Assembly: GCA_943326315.2 (NCBI GenBank)
Contig: CALPSU020000168.1
Span: 1 to 5,908, forward strand
Direction of reading: 5' to 3'
Origin: Chryseobacterium gleum
Lineage (GTDB): Bacteria > Bacteroidota > Bacteroidia > Flavobacteriales_D > Crocinitomicaceae
DNA: 5,908 nt
This document shows, piece by piece, positions 1-5,404 of this stretch (the stretch's first letter is position 1; every line of letters begins with the position of its first letter). The notes under the pieces are model-generated. The model had not been told where the DNA came from. It did not search any database and saw only the letters and a program-made list of their open reading frames with translations. The position numbers and the translations under genes are program-made.

Positions 1-90
1 ACTATTAAAGTCATCGCTAAATATCATTTTTTGAGAAAATACCGAAAAAGTGGAAGTTATCAAAGCAATGAATAATAATCGTTTTTTCAT
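1..90 (-). CDS. Secreted protein, N-terminal fragment (signal peptide), cut by left window edge
   Basis: Thirty codons run from an ATG at 90-88 to the window edge without a stop. The product starts MKKRLLFIALITSTFSVFSQ, a textbook signal peptide: basic residues at 2-4, a hydrophobic core at about 5-18, and a likely cleavage site near S19/Q20. The next residues are KMIFSDDFNS. The MKK...SQ pattern matches the two T9SS cargo proteins to the right. The acidic-aromatic start of the mature part (SDDF) resembles the GDFE start of the 426-residue neighbour, which in Bacteroidota often opens a concanavalin-like beta-sandwich domain; that step is inference. A promoter-like box lies 37 bases upstream of the ATG, in the same layout as the next gene. 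Probably a third surface or secreted T9SS substrate; the sorting tail would lie outside the window. Confidence 0.75.
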   Translation of the reverse strand, partial: MKKRLLFIALITSTFSVFSQKMIFSDDFNS

Positions 91-127
91 GTTTATATAT
101 TTTGTTTAAATTTAAAATAGTTCAAAG

Positions 128-164
128 CAAATTTATAAAAGACTTCTGTATTAAAAAAATCAAA
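128..164 (-). promoter_or_regulatory. Candidate Bacteroidota-type promoter of the left-edge secreted-protein gene
   Basis: On the minus strand, TAAATTTG at 135-128 matches the TAnnTTTG -7 consensus exactly. A TTTG at 164-161 could be the -33 element, but the 25-base gap is longer than usual. The predicted leader is about 30 bases. The same spacing of both boxes recurs upstream of the 463-residue gene. Confidence 0.45.
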
Positions 165-204
165 TTTGCGAATGGTTAAATTACTTCTGAAAAATCTATA
201 TTTT

Positions 205-218
205 GTGGTGATTGGTTA
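205..218 (-). repeat. 14-base upstream element, copy 1 (TAACCAATCACCAC on the minus strand)
   Basis: The sequence gtggtgattggtta is repeated exactly at 1813-1826. Both copies lie 70 bases upstream of a -7-like box and point the same way. It contains a short direct repeat, TGGT-gat-TGGT. It could be a regulator or activator site for the left-edge gene, or a relic of duplicated intergenic DNA. Confidence 0.5.
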
Positions 219-254
219 AAACAAGATTGAATGTTTGGTTAGTTTTTTTAATAT

Positions 255-286
255 AAAAAAAGGGCTATCGTTACTGATAGCCCTTT
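255..286 (-). terminator. Intrinsic terminator of the 463-residue T9SS cargo gene
   Basis: A perfect 11-bp stem pairs 259-269 (aaagggctatc) with 276-286 (gatagcccttt) around a 6-base loop. On the minus strand a run of T (A7 at 255-261 on the plus strand) follows it. It lies 21 bases past the stop codon and faces the right way to end this gene's transcript. Confidence 0.9.
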
Positions 287-307
287 CAAATAGTTAACTA
301 TTTGAAA
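284..307. repeat. Perfect 24-base palindrome between stop codon and terminator
   Basis: The half-site tttcaaatagtt at 284-295 is followed directly by its exact reverse complement at 296-307, which abuts the TAA at 308-310. It shares bases 284-286 with the terminator stem. In RNA it would fold only with a small loop at the centre. It may be a 3' stabilising hairpin or a dyad binding site; neither is shown. Confidence 0.8.
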
Positions 308-1699
308 TTATTTGATCATAACTTTTTGAGTTTCATTTCCTACTTGGAAGAAATAAACACCTGAAGTTAAACCTTTCACATCAAATGATTGAACTGAAGC
401 GTTAGAAAAATTTCTTGTTTCAATTACTTTACCATCTGCTGAAGTTAATACGATTGTACCATTTTGATTGTTATCACCTAATGAAATAGTAACTAAATCA
501 CTTGTTGGATTAGGAAAAATAGAAAAAGAATTTTCTTTAACTTCATCTAAACCTGCACAATTCAAGATTTGGTAAGTGTTAATTTTTTCAGTAAAACATC
601 CGTAAAAACCATGAGACACATAAAAAACTCCTAATGTATCAGAATGAGTTGTTAAAGAACTAGGTACAGTGTAAGTAAATGGAACTGCTTTAGAATTTGT
701 TTGCATTTCATCACCAGACTTGTTAGACCAAAAATAAACTGAATCTCTTGGTATGTAGTAATTTGATGTTGGATCTTCACTAATATCATATTTCTTAGCA
801 AATTGCATTAAATTATAAGTAGCTGATTCAAATGCCCCTGTATTAACAGATGTATTTGTTAATCTGTTGGTGTTCACTGAACATGGTGTGAAATTATTAA
901 AATCAGCAGTAAATTCATGAGATACAATTGGAACTAAATAATACTCAAAATCGAATCCTGGACCATAAAATTCCTCCATATTTAAGAACACAAAATCTGT
1001 TCCAACTTTAGTATACGAATAAGAAAGTTTTTCTCCATAAGGAACAACAGGATCGTTAGTTATAGGGCTATTTCCAGTTGCAGTACTTACATCCATAAAA
1101 TTTTGAGTAATATAAACAAAGTCATTTGGAGCAGTAGAAAAAGCTCTAAAACCTATTGCATAATTAGATGTTACAGTTACAGGTATTGTAAAAGTTGCAT
1201 AATATTTTTTTACAGCAGCATGAATTTGAATTGAAGCAGAATCTAAAGCCTTACCATTCGCCTCGAAAACTGGTTTATTATCAGCATCTACATTAAAAAT
1301 ATAAACTTTTGCATTTACTACTGTATCGCTTAATAAAGCTGTCGAAGTCTGAGTACCTGAATTATATCTTCTTACCTGCGCAGTTACTTCAGCGCCTAAT
1401 ATTTTCACACTTGATCCTGCTGGCACATTGTATGCAGTAGTGAAAACCCTGTATTGCTGAGATACTCTGGCAATGTTGTTCCAATAACTTGGATCTAAAT
1501 ATGCAGCCTTATTATCAACATATCTAACGGTATCATTTTCGCAATTACCTACAACACCTGCTTTTTCCTTATTTAACTTTTGAATCCCCTTTAATGTTTG
1601 TACTTTTAAACCTTTCTTAAGTGTGTTAACTTCAATCTCTTGAGAAGAAGCACTCAAAGCTCCGCCAATTAAAGCAATTGTTAGTAATGTTTTTTTCAT
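308..1699 (-). CDS. T9SS type A sorting domain-containing secreted protein (463 aa)
   Basis: A Bacteroidota secreted protein exported by Sec and then sent across the outer membrane by the type IX secretion system. Residues 1-20 (MKKTLLTIALIGGALSASSQ) form a signal peptide. Residues about 391-463 are a Por_Secre_tail/type A sorting domain: FSIFPNP at 392-398, the GKVIE strand at 423-427, SGVYFFQVG at 446-454 and a terminal KVMIK. This tail is normally removed when the cargo is anchored or released. The middle (21-380) is predicted to be mainly beta-strand and matches no enzyme or adhesin family I recognise; it has few cysteines (C53, C273, C368, C381). The ATG at 1699-1697 is the clear start because the signal peptide begins there. 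The gene looks monocistronic, with its own terminator and a promoter-like region shared in layout with the left-edge gene. The precise function is unknown. Confidence 0.92.
   Translation of the reverse strand: MKKTLLTIALIGGALSASSQEIEVNTLKKGLKVQTLKGIQKLNKEKAGVVGNCENDTVRYVDNKAAYLDPSYWNNIARVSQQYRVFTTAYNVPAGSSVKILGAEVTAQVRRYNSGTQTSTALLSDTVVNAKVYIFNVDADNKPVFEANGKALDSASIQIHAAVKKYYATFTIPVTVTSNYAIGFRAFSTAPNDFVYITQNFMDVSTATGNSPITNDPVVPYGEKLSYSYTKVGTDFVFLNMEEFYGPGFDFEYYLVPIVSHEFTADFNNFTPCSVNTNRLTNTSVNTGAFESATYNLMQFAKKYDISEDPTSNYYIPRDSVYFWSNKSGDEMQTNSKAVPFTYTVPSSLTTHSDTLGVFYVSHGFYGCFTEKINTYQILNCAGLDEVKENSFSIFPNPTSDLVTISLGDNNQNGTIVLTSADGKVIETRNFSNASVQSFDVKGLTSGVYFFQVGNETQKVMIK
335..364 (-). repeat. Near-identical DNA segment in sorting-tail coding sequence, copy 1
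   Basis: Thirty bases encoding the YFFQVGN part of the sorting tail match 1979-2008 at 28 of 30 positions. The two differences are C/T changes at 343 and 358. It reflects the paralogous tails of the two cargo genes and is a possible site of recombination or gene conversion. Confidence 0.8.
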
Positions 1700-1708
1700 A
1701 AATTTTAT

Positions 1709-1736
1709 TTGTTTAGTTAAAAAAATCTTGTTTAGT
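1709..1736 (-). repeat. 9-base direct repeat in the leader of the 463-residue gene
   Basis: ttgtttagt occurs at 1709-1717 and again at 1728-1736 (ACTAAACAA on the minus strand), 19 bases apart. Both copies lie between the proposed -7 box and the ATG. In such AT-rich DNA this may be chance. Confidence 0.4.
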
Positions 1737-1771
1737 AAAATTATAAACTATTAAATAAACTAAAAAAACAA
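1736..1771 (-). promoter_or_regulatory. Candidate promoter of the 463-residue T9SS cargo gene
   Basis: TAATTTTA at 1743-1736 (minus strand) is an imperfect -7 box; its last base departs from TAnnTTTG. TTG at 1771-1769 sits 25 bases further upstream. Both offsets equal those upstream of the left-edge gene, and the distance to the ATG (36 bases) is also nearly equal. The call rests more on that shared layout than on box quality. Confidence 0.35.
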
Positions 1772-1812
1772 CAATGTAAATGGGTTAAAAATGAAATAAA
1801 CGAATACTATAG

Positions 1813-1826
1813 GTGGTGATTGGTTA
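1813..1826 (-). repeat. 14-base upstream element, copy 2 (TAACCAATCACCAC on the minus strand)
   Basis: An exact match to 205-218, again 70 bases upstream of the -7-like box and 113 bases upstream of the ATG of the 463-residue gene. It lies past the terminator of the 426-residue gene, so it belongs to the upstream region of the 463-residue gene. Confidence 0.5.
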
Positions 1827-1882
1827 TTTTTTTGAGGTAAATGGAGTCTGATTTTTTTTTGAAAATTAGTAATTCTGATTAC

Positions 1883-1912
1883 AAAAAAAAGGTCGCCAGT
1901 AGGCGACCTTTT
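1883..1912 (-). terminator. Intrinsic terminator of the 426-residue T9SS cargo gene
   Basis: An 11-bp perfect stem pairs 1887-1897 (aaaaggtcgcc) with 1902-1912 (ggcgacctttt) around a 4-base loop. A T8 run follows on the minus strand (A8 at 1883-1890). It is the most GC-rich short segment of this intergenic region and lies 39 bases past the stop codon. Confidence 0.92.
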
Positions 1913-1921
1913 CAAAGACAC

Positions 1922-1948
1922 TTAAAAAGTAAGTGATTAACTTTTTAA
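1922..1948. repeat. Inverted repeat between stop codon and terminator of the 426-residue gene
   Basis: ttaaaaagt (1922-1930) pairs exactly with actttttaa (1940-1948) around a 9-base loop, just past the stop codon at 1952-1954. A competing pairing, cactt (1919-1923) with aagtg (1931-1935), overlaps it. It is AT-rich, so stability would be modest. Confidence 0.5.
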
Positions 1949-1951
1949 TAA

Positions 1952-3232
1952 TTACTTAATAACCACTTTTTCTGTAGTATTTCCTATTTGGAAGAAATAA
2001 ATACCTGATTTCAATGATTTAACATCAAAATTTTCAACTGTTGAGTTAGTGAATTCTCTTGATTCAACAACTTTTCCTTCTGCTGTTAATAAGCGAATTG
2101 TTCCTTCGTATATAACTAAATCAGATAAATTTACAGTTACAATATCATTAGCTGGATTAGGGTAAATAGAGAATTTGTTTGCAACAACATCTTCGATTCC
2201 TGCACAATTTAAAACAATAATTGTTTGAACCGTAGAATCAGCACAAGAACCTGGTACAGCTGGTGAAGCAGAGTAAGGATCTGCAGTAGTAAATTGAACA
2301 GAATATGTTCCTGGTGTAGAAGTAGCCATGTTGATTACTCCAGTAATTGGATCAACAACTAAACCACCTGCTGATGAATATACTCCAGTTGAAGTTGAAG
2401 AAACCAATACGGGAATTAAATTTGCCGTTCCTTTACAATGAGAACCAGAAGGGTAACTATATGTAGCATCAACTTTAGTGTCATATAAAGTACATGGACG
2501 AGCTTTCACAACAATATTATCAAACCATGCTGAACTTCCAATTGTATTTGCTGTACCTCCATCAACGATTGCATCAGCCCATTTTGGTAGTCTTGTCGTA
2601 TTAAAAGTAACATCTCCTACATAAAAAGCTGTCCCAAAAGCTGAATCAAAACCGATAAATTCAGCTATACCACTTTTTGTATCGTATGTCATAATAACAT
2701 AGTACAATGAATTATCTAGCAAAGTTAAGTCTGCATTAGACGCACCTAATGGAATACCATAAACACCAGCTGGATTAACAAGCGTACTATCAAAAATGAA
2801 ACCTTCTGCTATGTGTGTGTTTTTTGTGTAAGAAAACCCTATAAGAGCTTTACTAGTTGCATCTTCAATATCAAATGTGAACACATTTTTACTTGCAGAT
2901 GCTGCGCCTGTATTAAATTTAAAACTAACATATAATACATCATTCCCTGTTGTTCTAGAAGTCCAAGCCAATGACTTATAAGCTAACGCATAATCTGTAG
3001 CATTAGCTGGGCCTGTTATTTGCAATACCTGAGAAGCGGGAGAACCTGCACTGATAACTGAACAAGAAGAAGTAGGCATATTTGTAGATTTGAATACAGC
3101 CCAACCATCTTGAGTTCCTAAATCTCCAATAACAACTGGTGTTTCGAAATCTCCTGTAGAGCTAATAAATGCTTGAGATGTTGCAAAAAATGCAGAACAT
3201 ACCATCCCAATCGATAGTAATTGTTTTTTCAT
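1952..3232 (-). CDS. T9SS type A sorting domain-containing secreted protein with Ig-like region (426 aa)
   Basis: A secreted or surface-anchored T9SS cargo protein. Residues 1-20 (MKKQLLSIGMVCSAFFATSQ) form a signal peptide. Residues about 24-245, opening GDFETP and closing WFDNIVVKARPC, look like a single beta-sandwich of concanavalin/laminin-G type, as in carbohydrate-binding or adhesive Bacteroidota proteins; this is fold-level inference. Residues about 255-341 resemble the Ig-like repeats of Bacteroidota surface proteins (SHCKGTANLIPV, then GLVVDPITGVI and STPGTYSVQFTT). Residues about 352-426 are the type A sorting tail, with FSIYPNP at 354-360, SGIYFFQIG at 409-417 and a terminal KVVIK. 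From LNCAG onward the tail matches the 463-residue neighbour at about 49 of 85 aligned residues by hand count. The start is set by the signal peptide. It has its own promoter and terminator. Substrate and role are unknown. Confidence 0.92.
   Translation of the reverse strand: MKKQLLSIGMVCSAFFATSQAFISSTGDFETPVVIGDLGTQDGWAVFKSTNMPTSSCSVISAGSPASQVLQITGPANATDYALAYKSLAWTSRTTGNDVLYVSFKFNTGAASASKNVFTFDIEDATSKALIGFSYTKNTHIAEGFIFDSTLVNPAGVYGIPLGASNADLTLLDNSLYYVIMTYDTKSGIAEFIGFDSAFGTAFYVGDVTFNTTRLPKWADAIVDGGTANTIGSSAWFDNIVVKARPCTLYDTKVDATYSYPSGSHCKGTANLIPVLVSSTSTGVYSSAGGLVVDPITGVINMATSTPGTYSVQFTTADPYSASPAVPGSCADSTVQTIIVLNCAGIEDVVANKFSIYPNPANDIVTVNLSDLVIYEGTIRLLTAEGKVVESREFTNSTVENFDVKSLKSGIYFFQIGNTTEKVVIK
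1979..2008 (-). repeat. Near-identical DNA segment in sorting-tail coding sequence, copy 2
   Basis: Partner of 335-364, with 28 of 30 bases identical. It encodes the YFFQIGN part of the sorting tail. Confidence 0.8.
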
Positions 3233-3270
3233 AAAATTGTAATTAATAGTTTATATTATGTATAGTGCGG

Positions 3271-3278
3271 CAAATATA
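3271..3278 (-). promoter_or_regulatory. -7 promoter box of the 426-residue T9SS cargo gene
   Basis: TATATTTG on the minus strand matches the Bacteroidota TAnnTTTG consensus exactly. It lies 38 bases upstream of the ATG, giving a leader of about 30 bases. There is no clean TTG at the -33 position; the nearest candidate is TTAACA from 3300. The 14-base upstream element of the neighbouring cargo gene is absent. Confidence 0.55.
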
Positions 3279-3311
3279 TACAAAATATTATTAGTGTTAA
3301 TTTATTTTAAA

Positions 3312-3346
3312 TAAAAAAATAGCTTGATCTTTCGAAACAAGCTATT
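3312..3346 (-). terminator. Intrinsic terminator of the MFS transporter gene
   Basis: A perfect 9-bp stem pairs 3318-3326 (aatagcttg) with 3338-3346 (caagctatt) around an 11-base loop. A T-rich tract follows on the minus strand (A7 at 3313-3319). It lies 32 bases past the transporter stop codon and insulates the next gene from read-through. Confidence 0.85.
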
Positions 3347-3347
3347 C

Positions 3348-3387
3348 TATAATATTATAACAAACAATATGTTTTAACTTATTGTTT
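3348..3387. repeat. AT-rich palindrome and inverted repeat around the transporter stop codon
   Basis: tataatattata at 3348-3359 is a perfect 12-base palindrome. aaacaata (3362-3369) pairs with tattgttt (3380-3387), which covers the stop codon at 3379-3381. Both are AT-only or nearly so, and either could be chance. Confidence 0.35.
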
Positions 3388-4602
3388 ACTTACAATCTTA
3401 CTTACTCTCCATAACATGAAAATACAAAATATCACAAAAAAAGCTACTACATAACTCAATATATCGTAGTTTTCAATCGGACTAAAATTATTTTTTTGAA
3501 CCACAATCATCCCTCCTATTGCTGCGGCAATTCCTCCTGCTAACTGTTGAAGTGAAGAATTAATACTCATAAAAGCTCCTCTGTCGTGTAATTTTGGTAG
3601 TGCAGACACTAAAGCAATAGAAGGAACCATTCGAGCCATTACTCCTGCCATCATTCCAACATTACAAATTATAACTACCCAAAAAGGAACCGGAGTTAAA
3701 TTTGAATAAATTAAAACCATAACTATCATCCAAATAGAAGCAATTGTAAATAATTTAAACTTATCAATTTTATCGCTTAACTTCCCTATTATAGGCATCA
3801 TTAATAAAGTAGCTATTCCAGCAATCATAAATAATATGGGCAATTGCTCTTTTGTAACATGTAAATTATTAATGGCATAAACACTACCCCAAGGCATAAT
3901 CATAAATCCTCCCAAAGACATCAATGCTGTTGCCATAAATCCAATTCTATAATTTCTTTGGGAAATTGTATGCCATAAATGCAAAAGCGCATTTTCCTTA
4001 TTTTCAATTTCTAAATGCTGCGTAATTGGTTTAAGTTTCACAAGTATTACTAACCAGATAATTGTTGCTAAACCTACTATCATAAAAAATGGCGATTGCC
4101 ATCCATAACTATTTGCAATAAATAAACTGATCGGGATACCTAATACCTGGCTAGTTCCAAAGCCCATTTGCATAAACCCCATTACTCTCCCCCTTTGTTC
4201 CAACGTAAAAATATCTGACACAATAGCCATTGATATTGAACCAATTACTCCTCCAAATAATCCCGTCACGATTCTTGCCGCAATTAACATTGGATAAGAA
4301 GTAACTAACCCACAAAAAAGTGTTCCAATTATAAATCCTATATAAAAAAACAAGAGTAATTTTTTTCTGTCAAAGCTATCCGCAAATCCAGCTGTTAAAA
4401 ATCCCGAAATACCTGCGCTAAACGCATACGAAAAAACAGCTACACCAAATTGTACCGTTGTCAACGACATAGATTTCATTAATTGATCGCCCAAAGGAGA
4501 CATTACCATAAAATCTAACACTACAGTAAATTGTGTTAAAGCTAAAACAGTAATAACCATTTTTTGATACGCAGTAAATTTTGAATTTATTGATTTTTCC
4601 AC
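3379..4602 (-). CDS. Major facilitator superfamily transporter, DHA1-type drug/metabolite efflux (407 aa)
   Basis: An inner-membrane transporter, probably proton-coupled efflux of a small molecule; the substrate cannot be told from sequence. I count twelve hydrophobic segments, at roughly 14-36, 50-72, 81-101, 104-127, 138-162, 168-189, 219-243, 254-275, 282-301, 305-333, 345-368 and 380-399, with a cytoplasmic loop at 190-218. Motif A is GFADSFDRKK (72-81), with a second-half copy GKLSDKIDKFK (273-283). Motif B is the R110 region, ARIVTGLFGG (109-118). A motif C-like GFGTSQVLGIP (147-157) in helix 5 suggests an antiporter. LDFMVMSPLGD in helix 1 is typical of DHA1 members. The start is GTG at 4602-4600: a stop at 4614-4612 in this frame blocks longer starts, and the first internal ATG (codon 15) would cut into helix 1. 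No Shine-Dalgarno is seen. It lies 34 bases downstream of the tape-measure-like gene and may be co-transcribed with it. Confidence 0.9.
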   Translation of the reverse strand: MEKSINSKFTAYQKMVITVLALTQFTVVLDFMVMSPLGDQLMKSMSLTTVQFGVAVFSYAFSAGISGFLTAGFADSFDRKKLLLFFYIGFIIGTLFCGLVTSYPMLIAARIVTGLFGGVIGSISMAIVSDIFTLEQRGRVMGFMQMGFGTSQVLGIPISLFIANSYGWQSPFFMIVGLATIIWLVILVKLKPITQHLEIENKENALLHLWHTISQRNYRIGFMATALMSLGGFMIMPWGSVYAINNLHVTKEQLPILFMIAGIATLLMMPIIGKLSDKIDKFKLFTIASIWMIVMVLIYSNLTPVPFWVVIICNVGMMAGVMARMVPSIALVSALPKLHDRGAFMSINSSLQQLAGGIAAAIGGMIVVQKNNFSPIENYDILSYVVAFFVIFCIFMLWRVSKIVSKQ

Positions 4603-4636
4603 TATTCTATTTTAAGATTAAAAACTCAGTTTCAAT

Positions 4637-5176
4637 TCACCAAGAAATAAGAACTAATTTAAGCATTCTTGCTATTTTCAAAGATTTATAACTCCAAGGT
4701 ACTGATTCTAATAATACATCGAAAGGTTTTTTATCTATTAACAACACATATGCTTCTTTGTCTTCGGTAAGATCCCCACTTCTTTGAAGAAAAGTTTCTC
4801 TAAATCCAGAAATTGAGGTTGTTTTTATTGTACCCCAACGTTTTATCACATTTTCTAATAAGCTTTCAATTAATTTTTCATCTTCAATTGTTAATTCAAT
4901 ATCGATTTCAATTATTTCATCGGGATATAGACCGCAAAGAATTTTTAATAGTGAAAAATCTTCATTTTCTGGCATTTTTGATTGACCTGTAACTGCAAAA
5001 TGAAGACTAAGAATTGCTTTTTTTTGAGCTGAAATATCTTTAAATATTCTTCCCTCTAAAAGATTCAGTTTTGAAAATAGCACTTCTAAAAATGGACCTA
5101 ATAACACTATTCCAGAGTTATTTATTACTATTTGAGTTTTTATTCTTTCTCGAAGATTATTATTTTCAGATTTCAT
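4637..5176 (-). CDS. Orphan contractile injection system tape measure protein C-terminal domain (179 aa)
   Basis: The protein reads almost entirely as the conserved C-terminal domain (CIS_TMP family) of tape measure proteins, which set tube length in phage-tail-like contractile injection systems. Family landmarks recalled from known members: NNSGIVLLGPFLEVLF (19-34; usual form NAGLVLLWPFL, so the Trp is Gly here), KILCGLYPDE (78-87), KRWGTIKTTS (112-121), FRETFLQRSGDL (125-136), FDVLLESVPWS (152-162), and a final Trp. Known members have a long helical N-terminal part that is wholly missing; only about 14 residues precede the domain. I chose the ATG at 5176-5174. The frame can be extended to a TTG at 5224, but that lies in the loop of the preceding terminator and adds 16 unconserved residues. 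The reading frame is intact. No sheath, baseplate or ATPase gene is near, so it is either a remnant or a small stand-alone member. No clear promoter. Confidence 0.8.
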   Translation of the reverse strand: MKSENNNLRERIKTQIVINNSGIVLLGPFLEVLFSKLNLLEGRIFKDISAQKKAILSLHFAVTGQSKMPENEDFSLLKILCGLYPDEIIEIDIELTIEDEKLIESLLENVIKRWGTIKTTSISGFRETFLQRSGDLTEDKEAYVLLIDKKPFDVLLESVPWSYKSLKIARMLKLVLISW

Positions 5177-5201
5177 TTTAGCAATTTTCAATTTTTTAAA
5201 T

Positions 5202-5235
5202 AAAAAAACCGTTCCCTTGCACAAAGGAACGGTTT
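5202..5235 (-). terminator. Intrinsic terminator of the zeta toxin operon
   Basis: A 10-bp perfect stem pairs 5206-5215 (aaaccgttcc) with 5226-5235 (ggaacggttt) around a 10-base loop. A T7 run follows on the minus strand (A7 at 5202-5208). It lies 22 bases past the stop of the 48-residue gene. It separates the toxin module from the tape-measure-like gene, which must use read-through or a promoter I cannot identify. Confidence 0.92.
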
Positions 5236-5257
5236 ATAATTTACAATAATAATTATA

Positions 5258-5404
5258 TCAAGGTTTAATCTTTACTATTTTACCATTTTTCAAAATCACT
5301 AATTCACTATTCATTCGTTTCTTAAATTCTATTAGTTTTTCATAGACTTTGTCCATTCCTTCTAATATTTTATTTTGCTCAACGCTTCTATTATCAGCCT
5401 TCAT
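5258..5404 (-). CDS. Small protein (48 aa) overlapping the zeta toxin gene; candidate antitoxin
   Basis: An ATG at 5404-5402 opens a 48-codon frame ending in TGA at 5260-5258. Its first 11 bases overlap the end of the toxin gene in another frame, which points to translational coupling. The product is charged: an N-terminal helix-like part (residues about 8-31, NKILEGMDKVYEKLIEFKKR at 11-30) is followed by a short beta-like tail, NSELVILKNGKIVKIKP (32-48). The tail pattern 'NS-x-LV-x3-NGKIV-x-I-x-P' resembles small proteins I recall encoded beside zeta-type kinases in several phyla; this is memory, not a search. The usual epsilon-zeta order has the antitoxin first, whereas here it would follow the toxin. 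The gene is followed directly by the operon terminator. Coding status is well supported by position; the antitoxin role is inference. Confidence 0.7.
   Translation of the reverse strand: MKADNRSVEQNKILEGMDKVYEKLIEFKKRMNSELVILKNGKIVKIKP

Noticed and set aside
91..254. Riboswitch or small RNA in the upstream region of the left-edge gene
   Set aside because: Apart from the promoter-like boxes and the 14-base repeat, the stretch is low-complexity AT-rich DNA. I found no stable multi-stem structure and no recognisable aptamer motif.
205..1826. The paired 14-base repeats as ends of a mobile element around the 463-residue gene
   Set aside because: The copies are direct repeats rather than inverted, the segment between encodes no transposase or integrase, and the repeats sit at matched promoter-relative positions. 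Shared regulatory or duplicated upstream sequence explains them better.
2251..3190. Shadow open frames on the opposite strand of the cargo genes
   Set aside because: The minus-strand frames carry signal peptides, sorting tails and matching promoters and terminators; opposite-strand frames have no support.
5177..5224. N-terminal extension of the tape-measure-like protein from a TTG start
   Set aside because: The TTG lies in the loop of a strong terminator, and the next codons are the stem and T-tract. The residues match nothing conserved, and an ATG follows at 5176-5174.
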